A stretch of 64,000 bases of DNA from Paracoccaceae bacterium (GTDB taxonomy: Bacteria > Pseudomonadota > Alphaproteobacteria > Rhodobacterales > Rhodobacteraceae), in the NCBI GenBank assembly GCA_022448245.1, contig JAKVCO010000007.1:1-64000 (forward strand), given 5' to 3'. The position numbers were made by a program, and so were the translations under genes. Within the stretch, counting starts at the first letter, position 1. Every line of letters begins with the position of its first letter. Below, piece by piece: positions 46,244-54,969 of the stretch. The notes beneath the pieces are model-generated. The model did not search any database and had not been told where the DNA came from. It saw only the letters and a program-made list of their open reading frames with translations.

Positions 46244-48564
46244 GATCCCTTACACTCCTGCGCGAAGGGTTTGTCGGTGGACAGCGTCTCTACCTGATCC
46301 GGCCCGCCGGATTTGAAGTCCACCTTGGGCGACTTCACCACGAGGTGCTTCGTTTTGATCGTGACGCCAGCTTTGTCGATGGTGATCGACCCGCCGGGGC
46401 CCGCGATTGTGAATTTCTTCTTGGCCAGAAGAATGTGCTCTTCGGTGTGAGCCTTAATCTTCTTCTTGGCTTCGAGCGTGTGCTCTTCGCCGACGAGGGT
46501 CGACATCGTCTTGCCCACCGAGTTTGAGAAGACCTGGGCCACAACCACGTTCTTGCCGATGCCCACATGCTCGGAGGCGCCGACACCAACTTTGGTGTTC
46601 CGGAACTTCTCGAAAAGCTGATTCATGGAGCCAGAGCCCGCGAATTTCGTCAATCCTCCCAGCAGGCCACCGAGCAGACCAGCTTTGGAATGCTGTTGCT
46701 TGCCGCCTTCTGTTCGGAATGCGGAGGCCGAGCTGAAGGCGCCATGGCCTTTCATCACGGCTGCTTCGGCGGCGATGTCATCATCCTTGGCAAGCGATTT
46801 CGCAAAATCGCCAATCAGCCCTGAGGCACCGGCTTTCTTCACGGAGTTGTCCATGTGCTTGCCGCCCGCTTGAATGAGCGGCTGCAACGCTTTGAAGAGC
46901 CCGCCGCCCAGGCCGCCAACGACCTGAGTTTTGTTCAGGTGCACCCGTTCCATCTGGTTCGCGCCCACGACTGTCGAAGCGTTTGCGCCAATCGTCTGAA
47001 GCAGGTGCTTGCCGACATTCATCGACTGGTCGTTAAGAACCTTGATCGTGTGGTCCTTCTGAGCATGCAGATGGACATTCTCCTGTCCGGCCTGCGCTTC
47101 GAAACTCAGCTCGTTCCAGCCGGAGCCCTCGTGGGTATCGACGCGGATCACGTGCTTGGTCTTGTGACCGGGCAGCTCGTAGGGGCGCGGCGTATTCTCA
47201 TTGTAGACACAGCCGGTGACGAGCGGTTTGTCGGGATCCCCTTCAAGGAATTCGACCACGGCCTCCATGCCGATACGCGGAATGACCATGCCGCCATAGG
47301 TGTTCGAAGCCGAATGCTGCAGCACGCGGCATCGCATCGAATTCGCCCCGTCGAGGTCCCAAGGGAACCGTACGAGGATGCGGCCGTATTCGTCGCAATC
47401 GATCTCGCCGGAGCCCACAACCATCACCGTTTGGCAACCCTGGATGACTGGGCGCGGCGTACGGCGCTCCGGTCGCAGCGGCGTGTCGACATGCATCATC
47501 ACGTAGCTGCCGGTGTAGTCTTCCTCGACCCCATCGGTGGTGGAGCTTGTGCCGTACATTTGCGCGCGCAGGATGTGATGCGCCTTGAGGCACATGAACT
47601 CTTTACCGGTGGTGCCCGGCAGCTCCTGACCGCTGATCTTGACGGTCAGACCCACGGCCATGCCCGAAACGTTACCCATGGCCAGAATCCGTGGGCCCTG
47701 CCCCCGTTCGGCATCGATGCGGCGGGCCACCATCTGGCCGCCCTGCCCCGGATCGAGGCAATCACCCGGCCACTCGTAAGCCTCTATACCACCATTGGCA
47801 TAGGGCGCATTGCCGTCCTGATTGACCTCTTGCGTGACGTTGGGCGTCTTGAAGTTGTACTCGGTCAACCACACGGCGCCGGTGGTCATCCGCTCACCTG
47901 TCTGCCACTCGTAGAAATGCTCGTCCTCGAGCTGGTGGAGACGTTCGATCGGGTACCAAAGCACCGTCGTGCCCGGCACGGGATCGTGGGCGGCGGCACT
48001 GTCGGTCAGGACGAGGACGTGGTTGCCATCGTCAAACACCCAGTGCCACGTGATGCCGAAACGCTCCATCTGGCGGGCAGCAAAATCGGCGTCGCTCTCG
48101 GTGTACTGCACCGTGTACTCAAGCTTTGGGTAATCCTCGTTCACACGGACTTCCATGTGGGGCGAGCCCATGACCGCGTAATCGGCCAGCACCTTTTCGA
48201 GGATCTCGATCACGGTCTTCTCGTGGAAGATGCGGTTGTTGCGGCGCAGACCGGCCACATGCATCCAGGGCTTGAGGATCAGGTCATAGCGGTTGCCGTT
48301 CTACTCGGGCCCGATCCAACGGGCCTCGGTTACGAGACCATCGAAGTACCGCACGGCCTCGACCGATTCGACACTGATGGTCGCATGGGTCCCGAGTAGC
48401 TGCGATAAATCGAGGTTCGCATCAGGCGAAAGCGCCTGCACATTCCACTGGAATGTTGCCACAAAGCTCCTCGTCACCGTCCATTCTGAACAGCACAAGG
48501 GTCTCTTCGCCGAGCGCAGTGGTAAGTATGGCGCGGCGTTGGTTCTGGGAAAATTCAGCCATCG
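46240..48564 (-). pseudogene. vgrG: Type VI secretion spike protein VgrG/TssI, frameshift and in-frame TAG
   Basis: A VgrG protein of about 774 residues when corrected. The N-terminal gp27-like domain begins MAEFSQNQRRAILTTALGEE at 48564. One extra base near 48454 breaks CGN-FQWNVQALSPD, and a TAG at 48301-48303 interrupts WIGPE-NGNRYDLILKPW in frame. From 48264 to 46240 the reading is open and covers the rest of gp27, the gp5 OB-fold and the needle (DGANSMRCRVLQHSAS, VEFLEGDPDKPLVTG), with DUF2345-like sequence after it. There are no core T6SS genes nearby, so this is an orphan module. It is either inactive or a product of assembly error. Confidence 0.88.
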
Positions 48565-48783
48565 ACAAACAATCTCGCAAAAACTCTCAATGCCCGTGAC
48601 CATTACCTCCGACGGCAGAAGCACAAACAATGGTTGAATCTGAAAGGCTCAGAAGGCGCAAAAGTAGATGATTTTTGGGTCAAATCTCGGCTGAAGGGGC
48701 TTTAGTGGCCCTGATGGGCGCGGGATTGCGCGCCAACACGGCCCCCTCTTGGCAAGCGCGCGCGGCCCTCGTATCTGGCGTGG

Positions 48784-49179
48784 ATGGCCAAGAACAAGTT
48801 TCATGACGGACCCGGACCCTCGCAACGACAGCTGCGCGTTGGCGAACTTATTCGCCGCACGCTCTCTGAAGTGCTAGCGCGGGGCGACATTCATGACCCG
48901 GATCTGACTAGCCGCTCCATCACGGTGAGCGAGGTCTCCGCCTCGCCCGATCTCAAGATCGTCACCGTCTATGTGATGCCGCTGGGTGGCGGGGACTATC
49001 GAAGCGTCATCGACGCGCTCGCCCGCAACAAAGGCGAGATCCGGCGCATGATCGGCAAGAAGAGCGCGCTAAAGTTCACACCCGATCTGCGTTTTCGCAT
49101 CGACGAGACGTTCGACCGTCTCGACGACACGCGCGAGATGTTCTCCAGAAGCGAGGTCCGCCGTGATCTGGAGGATTAG
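48784..49179 (+). CDS. rbfA: Ribosome-binding factor A
   Basis: A 131-residue RbfA, a KH-fold factor that assists late 30S subunit maturation and 16S 5'-end processing. It has the opening [41 protein letters not shown] with the expected VSxSPDL pattern, and [16 protein letters not shown]. The ATG at 48784 is about 220 bases from the vgrG start on the other strand; that gap holds no other gene I can see. The last bases overlap the DUF2233 gene start. It ends in TAG. Confidence 0.95.
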   Translation: MAKNKFHDGPGPSQRQLRVGELIRRTLSEVLARGDIHDPDLTSRSITVSEVSASPDLKIVTVYVMPLGGGDYRSVIDALARNKGEIRRMIGKKSALKFTPDLRFRIDETFDRLDDTREMFSRSEVRRDLED

Positions 49180-49867
49180 CGCCGTCTTCGCGTTGCTTGC
49201 CGGCCCGCTCTGGGGTGCGAGCTGCGAGGACATCCGCTTTGAGGGCAACCGCTTCACCGTGTGCGAGGTTGACCTCAGCCAGAACAGCGCGCGCCTCTTC
49301 TGGCGCGATGAGGCCGGTGAGCTTTACGGCAGCTTCGACGCCCTCCCAGATGATGTGATCATCGCCACGAACGGCGGCATGTATCACAACGACCGTCGCC
49401 CCGTGGGCCACTATCTGGAGAACGGCACCGAAGTCGTGCGCCCGATCACCTCCGCCGGACCGGGTAACTTTGGTCTGCTGCCAAACGGCGTCCTTTGCCT
49501 CAACGACGGCAGCGCCGCAGTGATCGAGACCCGCCGCTATGCCGAAGAGCGGCCCCAGTGCACCTACGCCACTCAATCGGGGCCCATGCTCGTGATCGAC
49601 GGCGCGCTTCACCCCCGCTTTCTTGAGGACAGCGACAGCCGCAAAAGGCGCGGTGGCGTGGGCGTCAGCGAAGACGGCCAAACCCTCTTCATCGCGGTGA
49701 CCGGCAACGCCGTGAACTTTCACAGCTTCGGCACCCTCTTCCGCGACGCGCTGGGCACGCCCAACGCGCTCTTCACCGATGGGACCATCACCCGCCTTTT
49801 CGACCGCGCCTCTGGCCGCGCGGACATCGGCGCCCAGATGGGTCCTATCCTCGCCATCACCGAATAG
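49163..49867 (+). CDS. Phosphodiester glycosidase family (DUF2233) protein
   Basis: A 234-residue secreted protein with a short signal peptide (cleavage near LWGAS, about residue 18). A DUF2233/NAGPA domain follows, with blocks [17 protein letters not shown], the central [11 protein letters not shown], and [19 protein letters not shown]. The family removes sugar phosphodiester groups in some organisms; the periplasmic target here is unknown. The GTG start overlaps the end of rbfA by 17 bases and follows a GAGG site. It lies between rbfA and truB in a translation-related operon. Confidence 0.88.
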   Translation: MIWRISAVFALLAGPLWGASCEDIRFEGNRFTVCEVDLSQNSARLFWRDEAGELYGSFDALPDDVIIATNGGMYHNDRRPVGHYLENGTEVVRPITSAGPGNFGLLPNGVLCLNDGSAAVIETRRYAEERPQCTYATQSGPMLVIDGALHPRFLEDSDSRKRRGGVGVSEDGQTLFIAVTGNAVNFHSFGTLFRDALGTPNALFTDGTITRLFDRASGRADIGAQMGPILAITE

Positions 49868-49877
49868 AAGGCCACCT

Positions 49878-50780
49878 ATGGCACGCAAAAAGAAAGGTCG
49901 GCCGCTGAACGGCTGGATCGTGATCGACAAACCCGCGGGGATGACGTCCACCGCCGTCGTCAACAAGGTGAAGTGGGCGCTAGATGCCCAAAAGGCAGGG
50001 CATGCGGGCACGCTTGATCCTGCAGCTACCGGTGTGCTTGCCGTGGCGCTGGGTGAGGCGACGAAGACCGTGCCGTTCATCACGGACGCTCTCAAGGCCT
50101 ACCGCTTCACCGTAAAGTGGGGCGAGGCCACGAACACAGACGACGCCGAGGGCGAGGTGATCGAGACCTCCGAGAGCCGCCCGTCCGAAGACGCGATCAA
50201 AGACGCTTTGAGCGCCTTCATCGGCGATATCACCCAAGTCCCACCCGCGTTTTCTGCTGTGAAGATCGACGGTGTCCGCGCCTACAAGAAAGCGCGGGAT
50301 GGGGAAGAGGTCGAACTAGAAGCGCGTCCGCTGTGGGTCGAAGAGCTCACGCTTCTTGAGTGCAGCGAAGACACGGCCGAGCTTGAGCTTGTCTGTGGCA
50401 AGGGCGGCTATGTCCGCGCCATTGCCCGCGATCTCGGCCGCGCGCTCGGCTGCTTGGGTCACGTGCTGACCCTGCGCCGCACGTGGTCCGGCCCGTTTGA
50501 AGTTGAGAACGCGCTGACGTGGGAAACGCTCGAAGCCAACGCCCGCACCGAGGCGCTCGACAGCTGGCTGCAACCGGTGGAGATCGGCCTCGCTGACCTG
50601 CCGGAGCTTCGCACCACCATCGAAGGCGCAACACGTCTGCGCAACGGGAACCCCGGCTTCATCTACCCGGGCGACGCGGAATACGGGGACGAGGCCTGGG
50701 CCTCCCTCGACGGGCGCGCGGTGGCGGTGGGCATCGTGAAGGGCGGCGAGCTTCACCCAAGCCGCGTCTTCGTGGGCTAG
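49878..50780 (+). CDS. truB: tRNA pseudouridine(55) synthase
   Basis: A 300-residue TruB, which makes pseudouridine 55 in the T-loop of tRNAs. The opening [17 protein letters not shown] is followed by the catalytic motif [14 protein letters not shown] with its aspartate, then [18 protein letters not shown] and the late [12 protein letters not shown]. The start MARKKKGRP has the better ribosome site and avoids overlap with the DUF2233 gene. It ends in TAG, three bases before the DUF1643 gene start, and is likely co-transcribed with it. Confidence 0.97.
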   Translation: MARKKKGRPLNGWIVIDKPAGMTSTAVVNKVKWALDAQKAGHAGTLDPAATGVLAVALGEATKTVPFITDALKAYRFTVKWGEATNTDDAEGEVIETSESRPSEDAIKDALSAFIGDITQVPPAFSAVKIDGVRAYKKARDGEEVELEARPLWVEELTLLECSEDTAELELVCGKGGYVRAIARDLGRALGCLGHVLTLRRTWSGPFEVENALTWETLEANARTEALDSWLQPVEIGLADLPELRTTIEGATRLRNGNPGFIYPGDAEYGDEAWASLDGRAVAVGIVKGGELHPSRVFVG

Positions 50781-50783
50781 GCC

Positions 50784-51296
50784 GTGATCACCCGCACGCA
50801 TACCAAAGGTGACGCGCCCTCGACGGCCGTTTACTCGGACTGCGAGCGGTATCGCTACATGCTCACCCGCGTGTGGGAGCCCGAGGGCCGCAAGGCACTT
50901 TTCATCATGCTCAATCCCTCAACCGCGACGGAGGTGCAAAACGACCCCACCGTCGAGCGGTGCGAACGGCGTGCCCGCGCGCTGGGGTTCGGGGCTTTCC
51001 GTGTGCTCAACATTTTTGCGTGGCGCGATACCGATCCAAAGAAAATGCGCGCGGCTGCTGACCCCGTGGGCGAGGCAAATGATGCCGCCATCGCCGAAAG
51101 CTTGCCCTGGGCCGATCAGATCATCGCCGCGTGGGGCACCCACGGGGAACACCTGAACCGAGGGCCCATCGTGGCCGACATGCTCCACGCCTCGCCCTAC
51201 CCCATCTTTCACTTGGGGCTTTCAAAGGCTGGCCATCCTAAACACCCACTGTACATTGCCTACGAACAGACGCCGCAACAGTGGACTCGCGCATGA
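50784..51296 (+). CDS. DUF1643 family protein
   Basis: A 170-residue soluble protein of DUF1643, marked by RYMLTRVWEPEGRKALFIMLNPSTATE, DPTVERCERRARALGFGAFRVLNIFAWRDTDP and IIAAWGTHG. The family function is unknown. The GTG start is three bases after the truB stop, and the end overlaps the DUF5665 gene by four bases (ATGA), so it belongs to the rbfA-truB operon. Confidence 0.9.
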   Translation: MITRTHTKGDAPSTAVYSDCERYRYMLTRVWEPEGRKALFIMLNPSTATEVQNDPTVERCERRARALGFGAFRVLNIFAWRDTDPKKMRAAADPVGEANDAAIAESLPWADQIIAAWGTHGEHLNRGPIVADMLHASPYPIFHLGLSKAGHPKHPLYIAYEQTPQQWTRA

Positions 51297-51553
51297 CGCA
51301 AGACATCGACGCCCTGACCAAAGAGCTCCGCAATCTGCAAGAGCACTATGCGATGCGGTCGCTCTCGTCGAAACGGCGGATGATGTTAGCCCAGTTTCTG
51401 CGGGGCATCGCGTTTGGCTTGGGATCAGTCCTTGGGGCCACGGTGGTTGTGTCGGCGCTGGTCTATTCGCTCAGCCAGATCGATTTCATTCCGATCCTGG
51501 GGGACTGGGCCAACGAGATCATCCAGATCATCGAACCGCCCACCGGGGAATAA
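51293..51553 (+). CDS. DUF5665 family membrane protein
   Basis: An 86-residue protein with an amphipathic, charged N-terminal helix (TKELRNLQEHYAMRSLSSKR) and one long membrane helix (about residues 37-60), ending in an acidic tail. The FLRGIAFGLGSVLGATVVVSALVY stretch is typical of DUF5665. ATG 51293 overlaps the DUF1643 stop; a GTG four codons upstream is possible but less likely. Function unknown. It appears to close the operon: a 99-base gap follows before the RTX gene. Confidence 0.82.
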   Translation: MTQDIDALTKELRNLQEHYAMRSLSSKRRMMLAQFLRGIAFGLGSVLGATVVVSALVYSLSQIDFIPILGDWANEIIQIIEPPTGE

Positions 51554-51652
51554 GCGCGCGGCCGCGTTAACCTTGATTTGGCCCTTTCAGTGAAATTTTA
51601 CACCTGCACCGATACGCTCCGCGGATCCGGAGTGTGGTAAGGATGGTGTAAG

Positions 51653-52699
51653 ATGTTGATGCTCGCAGGCCTGTTGGGGGTCATTCTGATGGGCGCGGCG
51701 CTCATTGGCGATTTCTCAGATGATGACGATGAAGCGGAAGTCTCAACGTCGAGTGAACAAAAGAGCGAGGCCGACCTCTTGGAGGAGCTCGCAGTGGGGC
51801 CCGGTCCCGAGCTGGGCGATGAGGAACCCTACCCTGGTTCCGAAGTGGACGATGACGCCGAGATCCCGACCTACGATTCCGCAGGATCTGAGGACGATGA
51901 TCGCATCATTGGCACGTCCGAAGGTGAGGCCATTTGGGCCGGGGCGGGCAATGACGATATAGGCGCCTATGCTGGCGACGACCTGATCGAGGCCGGTGAC
52001 GGCGACGATACGGCCCGCGGTGGCGAAGGCTCTGACACCCTGGCGGGGGATGCAGGCGAAGACGTGCTGTACGGCGACGCGGGCTCAGACGTCCTGCAAG
52101 GGGGCGACGGGCAGGACAGCCTTTTCGGGAACAACGGCCATGACGACATCCACGGGGAAAGCGGTGACGATTCCCTGATCGGGGGTGAAGGCAACGATGG
52201 GCTTTGGGGCGGCACGGGCGATGACGCGCTCAAAGGCATGTCCGGGGCAGACACGCTTGTGGGCGGCGACGGGATCGACACGCTCTTCGGCGGCGGCGGA
52301 GATGACGTGGTCATAGGCACGCAGCTTGACGACAGCGGAATTGATAACGACACATCAGACTTCTTGAACGGAGGCGACGGTAACGACAGCCTCTACGCAG
52401 GATCAGGCGACACGGCTCACCTTGGCGATGGCGACGACAAACTCTTCGTTGGGGATTGGATTGGCGAAGAGGCTGCCGTTGTGAAGGACTTCGAAGTTGG
52501 CGAAGACAAACTCGTCGTCATCTATGATGACAGCGACGGGCAAGAGCCCATGTTGCAGCTTGTCGACGACGCAGATTTTCCTGATGTCACCTACCTGGTA
52601 GTGGACGGGCAGTCTCTCCTCGCTGTCGAAGACCCGGGCGACCTGTCGCTTGCGGATGTTGAGCTCGTCGGCAAAAGCACTGTGCCGCAATCCCTGTGA
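51653..52699 (+). CDS. RTX-type calcium-binding repeat protein with N-terminal membrane segment
   Basis: A 348-residue acidic protein. A hydrophobic segment at residues 3-19 is followed by an Asp/Glu-rich linker. From about residue 85 to 260 there are about fifteen nonapeptide-like repeats of the GGxGxDxLxG type (for example AGDAGEDVLYG, GGDGQDSLFG), which fold as a calcium-bound beta-roll. The C-terminal part (about 260-348) resembles the end domain of such proteins with VVKDFEVGEDKLVVIY. Rhodobacterales carry many proteins of this plan. Whether the N-terminal segment anchors it or type I secretion exports it is unclear, as no transporter gene is nearby. Confidence 0.88.
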   Translation: MLMLAGLLGVILMGAALIGDFSDDDDEAEVSTSSEQKSEADLLEELAVGPGPELGDEEPYPGSEVDDDAEIPTYDSAGSEDDDRIIGTSEGEAIWAGAGNDDIGAYAGDDLIEAGDGDDTARGGEGSDTLAGDAGEDVLYGDAGSDVLQGGDGQDSLFGNNGHDDIHGESGDDSLIGGEGNDGLWGGTGDDALKGMSGADTLVGGDGIDTLFGGGGDDVVIGTQLDDSGIDNDTSDFLNGGDGNDSLYAGSGDTAHLGDGDDKLFVGDWIGEEAAVVKDFEVGEDKLVVIYDDSDGQEPMLQLVDDADFPDVTYLVVDGQSLLAVEDPGDLSLADVELVGKSTVPQSL

Positions 52700-52830
52700 G
52701 GGGCTGACGGGGCTTCACATCTACTGAGAATCTGTTACACGCCGCCATCCGCTGAAAATGCGGTGCTCCATGGGCCTTGCTGGACGACATCCCGGCTCGC
52801 GCCATTCACACAAACCTATAGGAGACACCG

Positions 52831-53100
52831 ATGTCGATTACTGCAGAAGAAAAGAACCGTCTGATCAAAGAATTCGCGACGAAGGAAGGCGACACCGGCT
52901 CCCCTGAGGTGCAGGTTGCAATCCTGACGTCCCGCATCTCGACGCTGACCGAGCACTTCAAGACCCACAAGAAGGACAACCACGGTCGCCGTGGCCTCCT
53001 CAAGATGGTTGCCCAGCGCCGCAAGCTGCTGGACTACACGAAGTCCAAGGACGAGGCCCGTTACCAGGACCTCATCAAGCGTCTCGGCATCCGCCGCTAA
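52831..53100 (+). CDS. rpsO: Small ribosomal subunit protein uS15
   Basis: An 89-residue S15, which binds the central domain of 16S rRNA and helps subunit joining. The protein [15 protein letters not shown] with [42 protein letters not shown] and the C-terminal KRLGIRR matches the family over its full length. TAGGAG lies before the ATG. A strong terminator follows 23 bases after the stop, so rpsO is transcriptionally separate from pnp here. Confidence 0.98.
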   Translation: MSITAEEKNRLIKEFATKEGDTGSPEVQVAILTSRISTLTEHFKTHKKDNHGRRGLLKMVAQRRKLLDYTKSKDEARYQDLIKRLGIRR

Positions 53101-53123
53101 GCACAGCGCTTCTCGATTTTTAA

Positions 53124-53155
53124 GGCCGTGCTCCTTCGGGAGCGCGGCCTTTTTC
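53124..53155 (+). terminator. Rho-independent terminator of rpsO
   Basis: GGCCGTGCTCC and GGAGCGCGGCC pair around a stable TTCG loop (one G-T wobble), followed directly by TTTTT. Confidence 0.93.
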
Positions 53156-53174
53156 TTTGGGTAATCGGCAAAAC

Positions 53175-53221
53175 ATACCAAAAGGTATTGTCAGAACTTC
53201 CGAAAACATACTAAAAGGTAT
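53175..53221. promoter_or_regulatory. Twin operator sites of the tetR cassette
   Basis: Two near-identical sites, ACATACCaaaaGGTATTG and ACATACTaaaaGGTATG, start at 53173 and 53206. Each holds an inverted repeat (ATACC/GGTAT and ATACT/GGTAT) around AAAA. Their repeat starts are 33 bases apart, about three helical turns. A TTGTCA hexamer at 53188 overlaps the end of the first site and would form the -35 of the cassette promoter. The layout fits autorepression by the TetR protein encoded downstream. Confidence 0.7.
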
Positions 53222-53242
53222 GAAATTTGTCGGGAGGCCACT

Positions 53243-53602
53243 TTGATCCCCTTTCTCATTGCCTCAGCACTGTCGTTCCTATGGGCCGCCGTGCATCTGT
53301 TCGTCGGCGGCCGCGATACGGCCGCACCGCTGCGCGCAGCCCCGCTTGAACTCGCGCCGCGCGCCACAGTCTGGATGTGCTGGCATTTCGTGTCGGTGAC
53401 GCTCGTGCTTATGGGCGGCTTCTTCCTTGCAGCGGCATTCGGTGAAACGGCGCTTGGCCTTGCGGCAACCATGCTTGCCGGTGCCTTCGTTGGCATCGGC
53501 CTTTGGGCCAAAGGCGAGATGGACGTGAGCTTTGCCGAGCTCCCCCAAGGGTGGCTCTTTGTGCCGGTAGCGATCCTCAGAGCCGTGGGTCTTCTGTCAT
53601 GA
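53243..53602 (+). CDS. Small polytopic membrane protein of the tetR cassette
   Basis: A 119-residue protein with three to four hydrophobic helices (about 2-20, 45-65, 68-88 and 103-118). It starts at TTG 53243 behind a GGGAGG site. The motif MCWHFVSVTLVLMGG between helices is notable, but I do not assign a family. Its end overlaps the tetR start (ATGA), and the twin operators lie just upstream, so it is co-regulated with tetR. A transporter-like or small permease-like role is possible but not shown. Confidence 0.75.
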   Translation: MIPFLIASALSFLWAAVHLFVGGRDTAAPLRAAPLELAPRATVWMCWHFVSVTLVLMGGFFLAAAFGETALGLAATMLAGAFVGIGLWAKGEMDVSFAELPQGWLFVPVAILRAVGLLS

Positions 53603-54162
53603 AGTCGGTGCGCCTGACCCGGGTTGGCTGGTTGGAGCTCGGCCTCGAAGCGCTGGCCGCTCACGGCCCCGCAGCCCTGAAACTGGCCGAAATTTGCAAG
53701 GCCGCCGGTGTCACGCGCGGATCGTTTTACCACCACTTCACCGACCACGGAGAGTTCCTCGAAGCGATGGTGCGCCACCGCCACGCGATCGAAACAGAGG
53801 TCCTCGCCGAAACGCTGCCGGATGGCACTGCCGCAGATACCGCGATGGAGGCCCTGACCGAGCTTGCGATGGGGTTGGATTACCGGCTCGAACTCGGGCT
53901 CCGGGAACTGGCGCGGGTGCACCCGCCGGTCGAGGCCGCGATGGCGGCAGTCGATGCCACAAGGGTGGCGATCATGTCCCCGATTTACGCCACCATCTAT
54001 GGCATCTCCGAAGCTGACGCCCGCGACGCGTCGCTCCTCGAATACGCGACATTCCTCGGCCTCATGCTGATGGACCCCGCCCGCAGCGAAGCCGAACAGC
54101 GTCGTCTCTACGACGTCTACCTCTCGATGCAGCGCGCCCGCTATTCCCCGCTTAAGGCCTGA
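53599..54162 (+). CDS. TetR family transcriptional regulator
   Basis: A 187-residue TetR-like repressor. The N-terminal helix-turn-helix contains LKLAEICKAAGVTRGSFYHHFTDHGEFLEAM, with the typical SFYHHF recognition helix. The rest is an all-helical ligand domain. The start at 53599 overlaps the preceding stop and coincides with the beginning of the family fold. Two inverted-repeat operators about 400 bases upstream, before the first gene of the cassette, are probable binding sites. The inducer is unknown. Confidence 0.9.
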   Translation: MKSVRLTRVGWLELGLEALAAHGPAALKLAEICKAAGVTRGSFYHHFTDHGEFLEAMVRHRHAIETEVLAETLPDGTAADTAMEALTELAMGLDYRLELGLRELARVHPPVEAAMAAVDATRVAIMSPIYATIYGISEADARDASLLEYATFLGLMLMDPARSEAEQRRLYDVYLSMQRARYSPLKA

Positions 54163-54195
54163 AACAGCCATGCCCGATCACACAGGAGCCCTATC

Positions 54196-54927
54196 ATGAT
54201 TGCGACACTCCGCGTCCTCGCCAACATGGGAAGTCTGCACCGCCTCTTTCCGTTCTGGATCCTCGGCATCGTGCTGATGGTCATGTTCTGGACCCCGTGG
54301 TTCCTAGCCGCGCTGGTCTACGGCGTGATCATGCAGTTCTTCGTGGAATACATTCTGCACCGCTTCCTTCTTCATCGGGAGCCACCCACCGACCAAGGCA
54401 CCTTTAATGAGCTCTATCGCTCCCACATTGGGCACCACGAGTTCCCAAAGGATCCGGAGTTCTTCACGGGCGACGATCACTGGTATGCGGTCCGGTTTGG
54501 CCTGACGTCCGTCACGATCCACTCCCTTACCCTGTGGCCCTTCCTGGGTATGCCGATGGCTGTAATCTGGCCCATCGTGGCTGTCTTCGTGGGCTCGATC
54601 TCGGCCTTTGCCTTCTACGAGTTCTGTCACACGCTCGCGCATCTCAACGTCAAGAAGGGCTGGTTCGGGCGTCGCGTGACCGAGAGCCATCTGCGCCACC
54701 ATTTCGCCGACCACGACGCGACCTTCCATGTCAGTTTTGGCATGGGTTGGATAGATCGCCTCTTTGGCACACCCTACGACAAGGACGCCGCCAAGGACCG
54801 CTATGACGCCCATACGATCCTCTCGATGGGTATGGACCCGGATGACCTGCGTCTCGTCACCGCGCGCAAGGCCTACGGGATCACGAAGCATCCGCGCCGC
54901 AAAGCCAAGGTCACGCCCGCCGAATAA
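54196..54927 (+). CDS. Sterol desaturase/fatty acid hydroxylase superfamily protein
   Basis: A 243-residue membrane di-iron oxygenase. It has about four helices and the full set of histidine motifs of the family: HRFLLH, HIGHHEF, HTLAHLN and HLRHHFADHDATFH. The last cluster is complete, so an active enzyme is expected. Family members hydroxylate or desaturate fatty acids, sterols or carotenoids. It follows tetR by 33 bases and precedes bciA, suggesting control by the TetR protein. Its actual substrate cannot be deduced. Confidence 0.88.
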   Translation: MIATLRVLANMGSLHRLFPFWILGIVLMVMFWTPWFLAALVYGVIMQFFVEYILHRFLLHREPPTDQGTFNELYRSHIGHHEFPKDPEFFTGDDHWYAVRFGLTSVTIHSLTLWPFLGMPMAVIWPIVAVFVGSISAFAFYEFCHTLAHLNVKKGWFGRRVTESHLRHHFADHDATFHVSFGMGWIDRLFGTPYDKDAAKDRYDAHTILSMGMDPDDLRLVTARKAYGITKHPRRKAKVTPAE

Positions 54928-54969
54928 CCTGCCCTTCCCGTGGCAGAGGTGTCAGGCTAAGCTGACACA

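Noticed and set aside
46855-48399. Long open reading antisense to vgrG (514 codons)
   Set aside because: The complementary frame is clearly VgrG; the antisense protein shows only H/R/D-rich sequence.
51620-51640. CTCCG/CGGAG inverted repeat before the RTX gene
   Set aside because: The arms are five bases with an asymmetric centre and are not a T-tailed terminator; it is within chance for this GC content.
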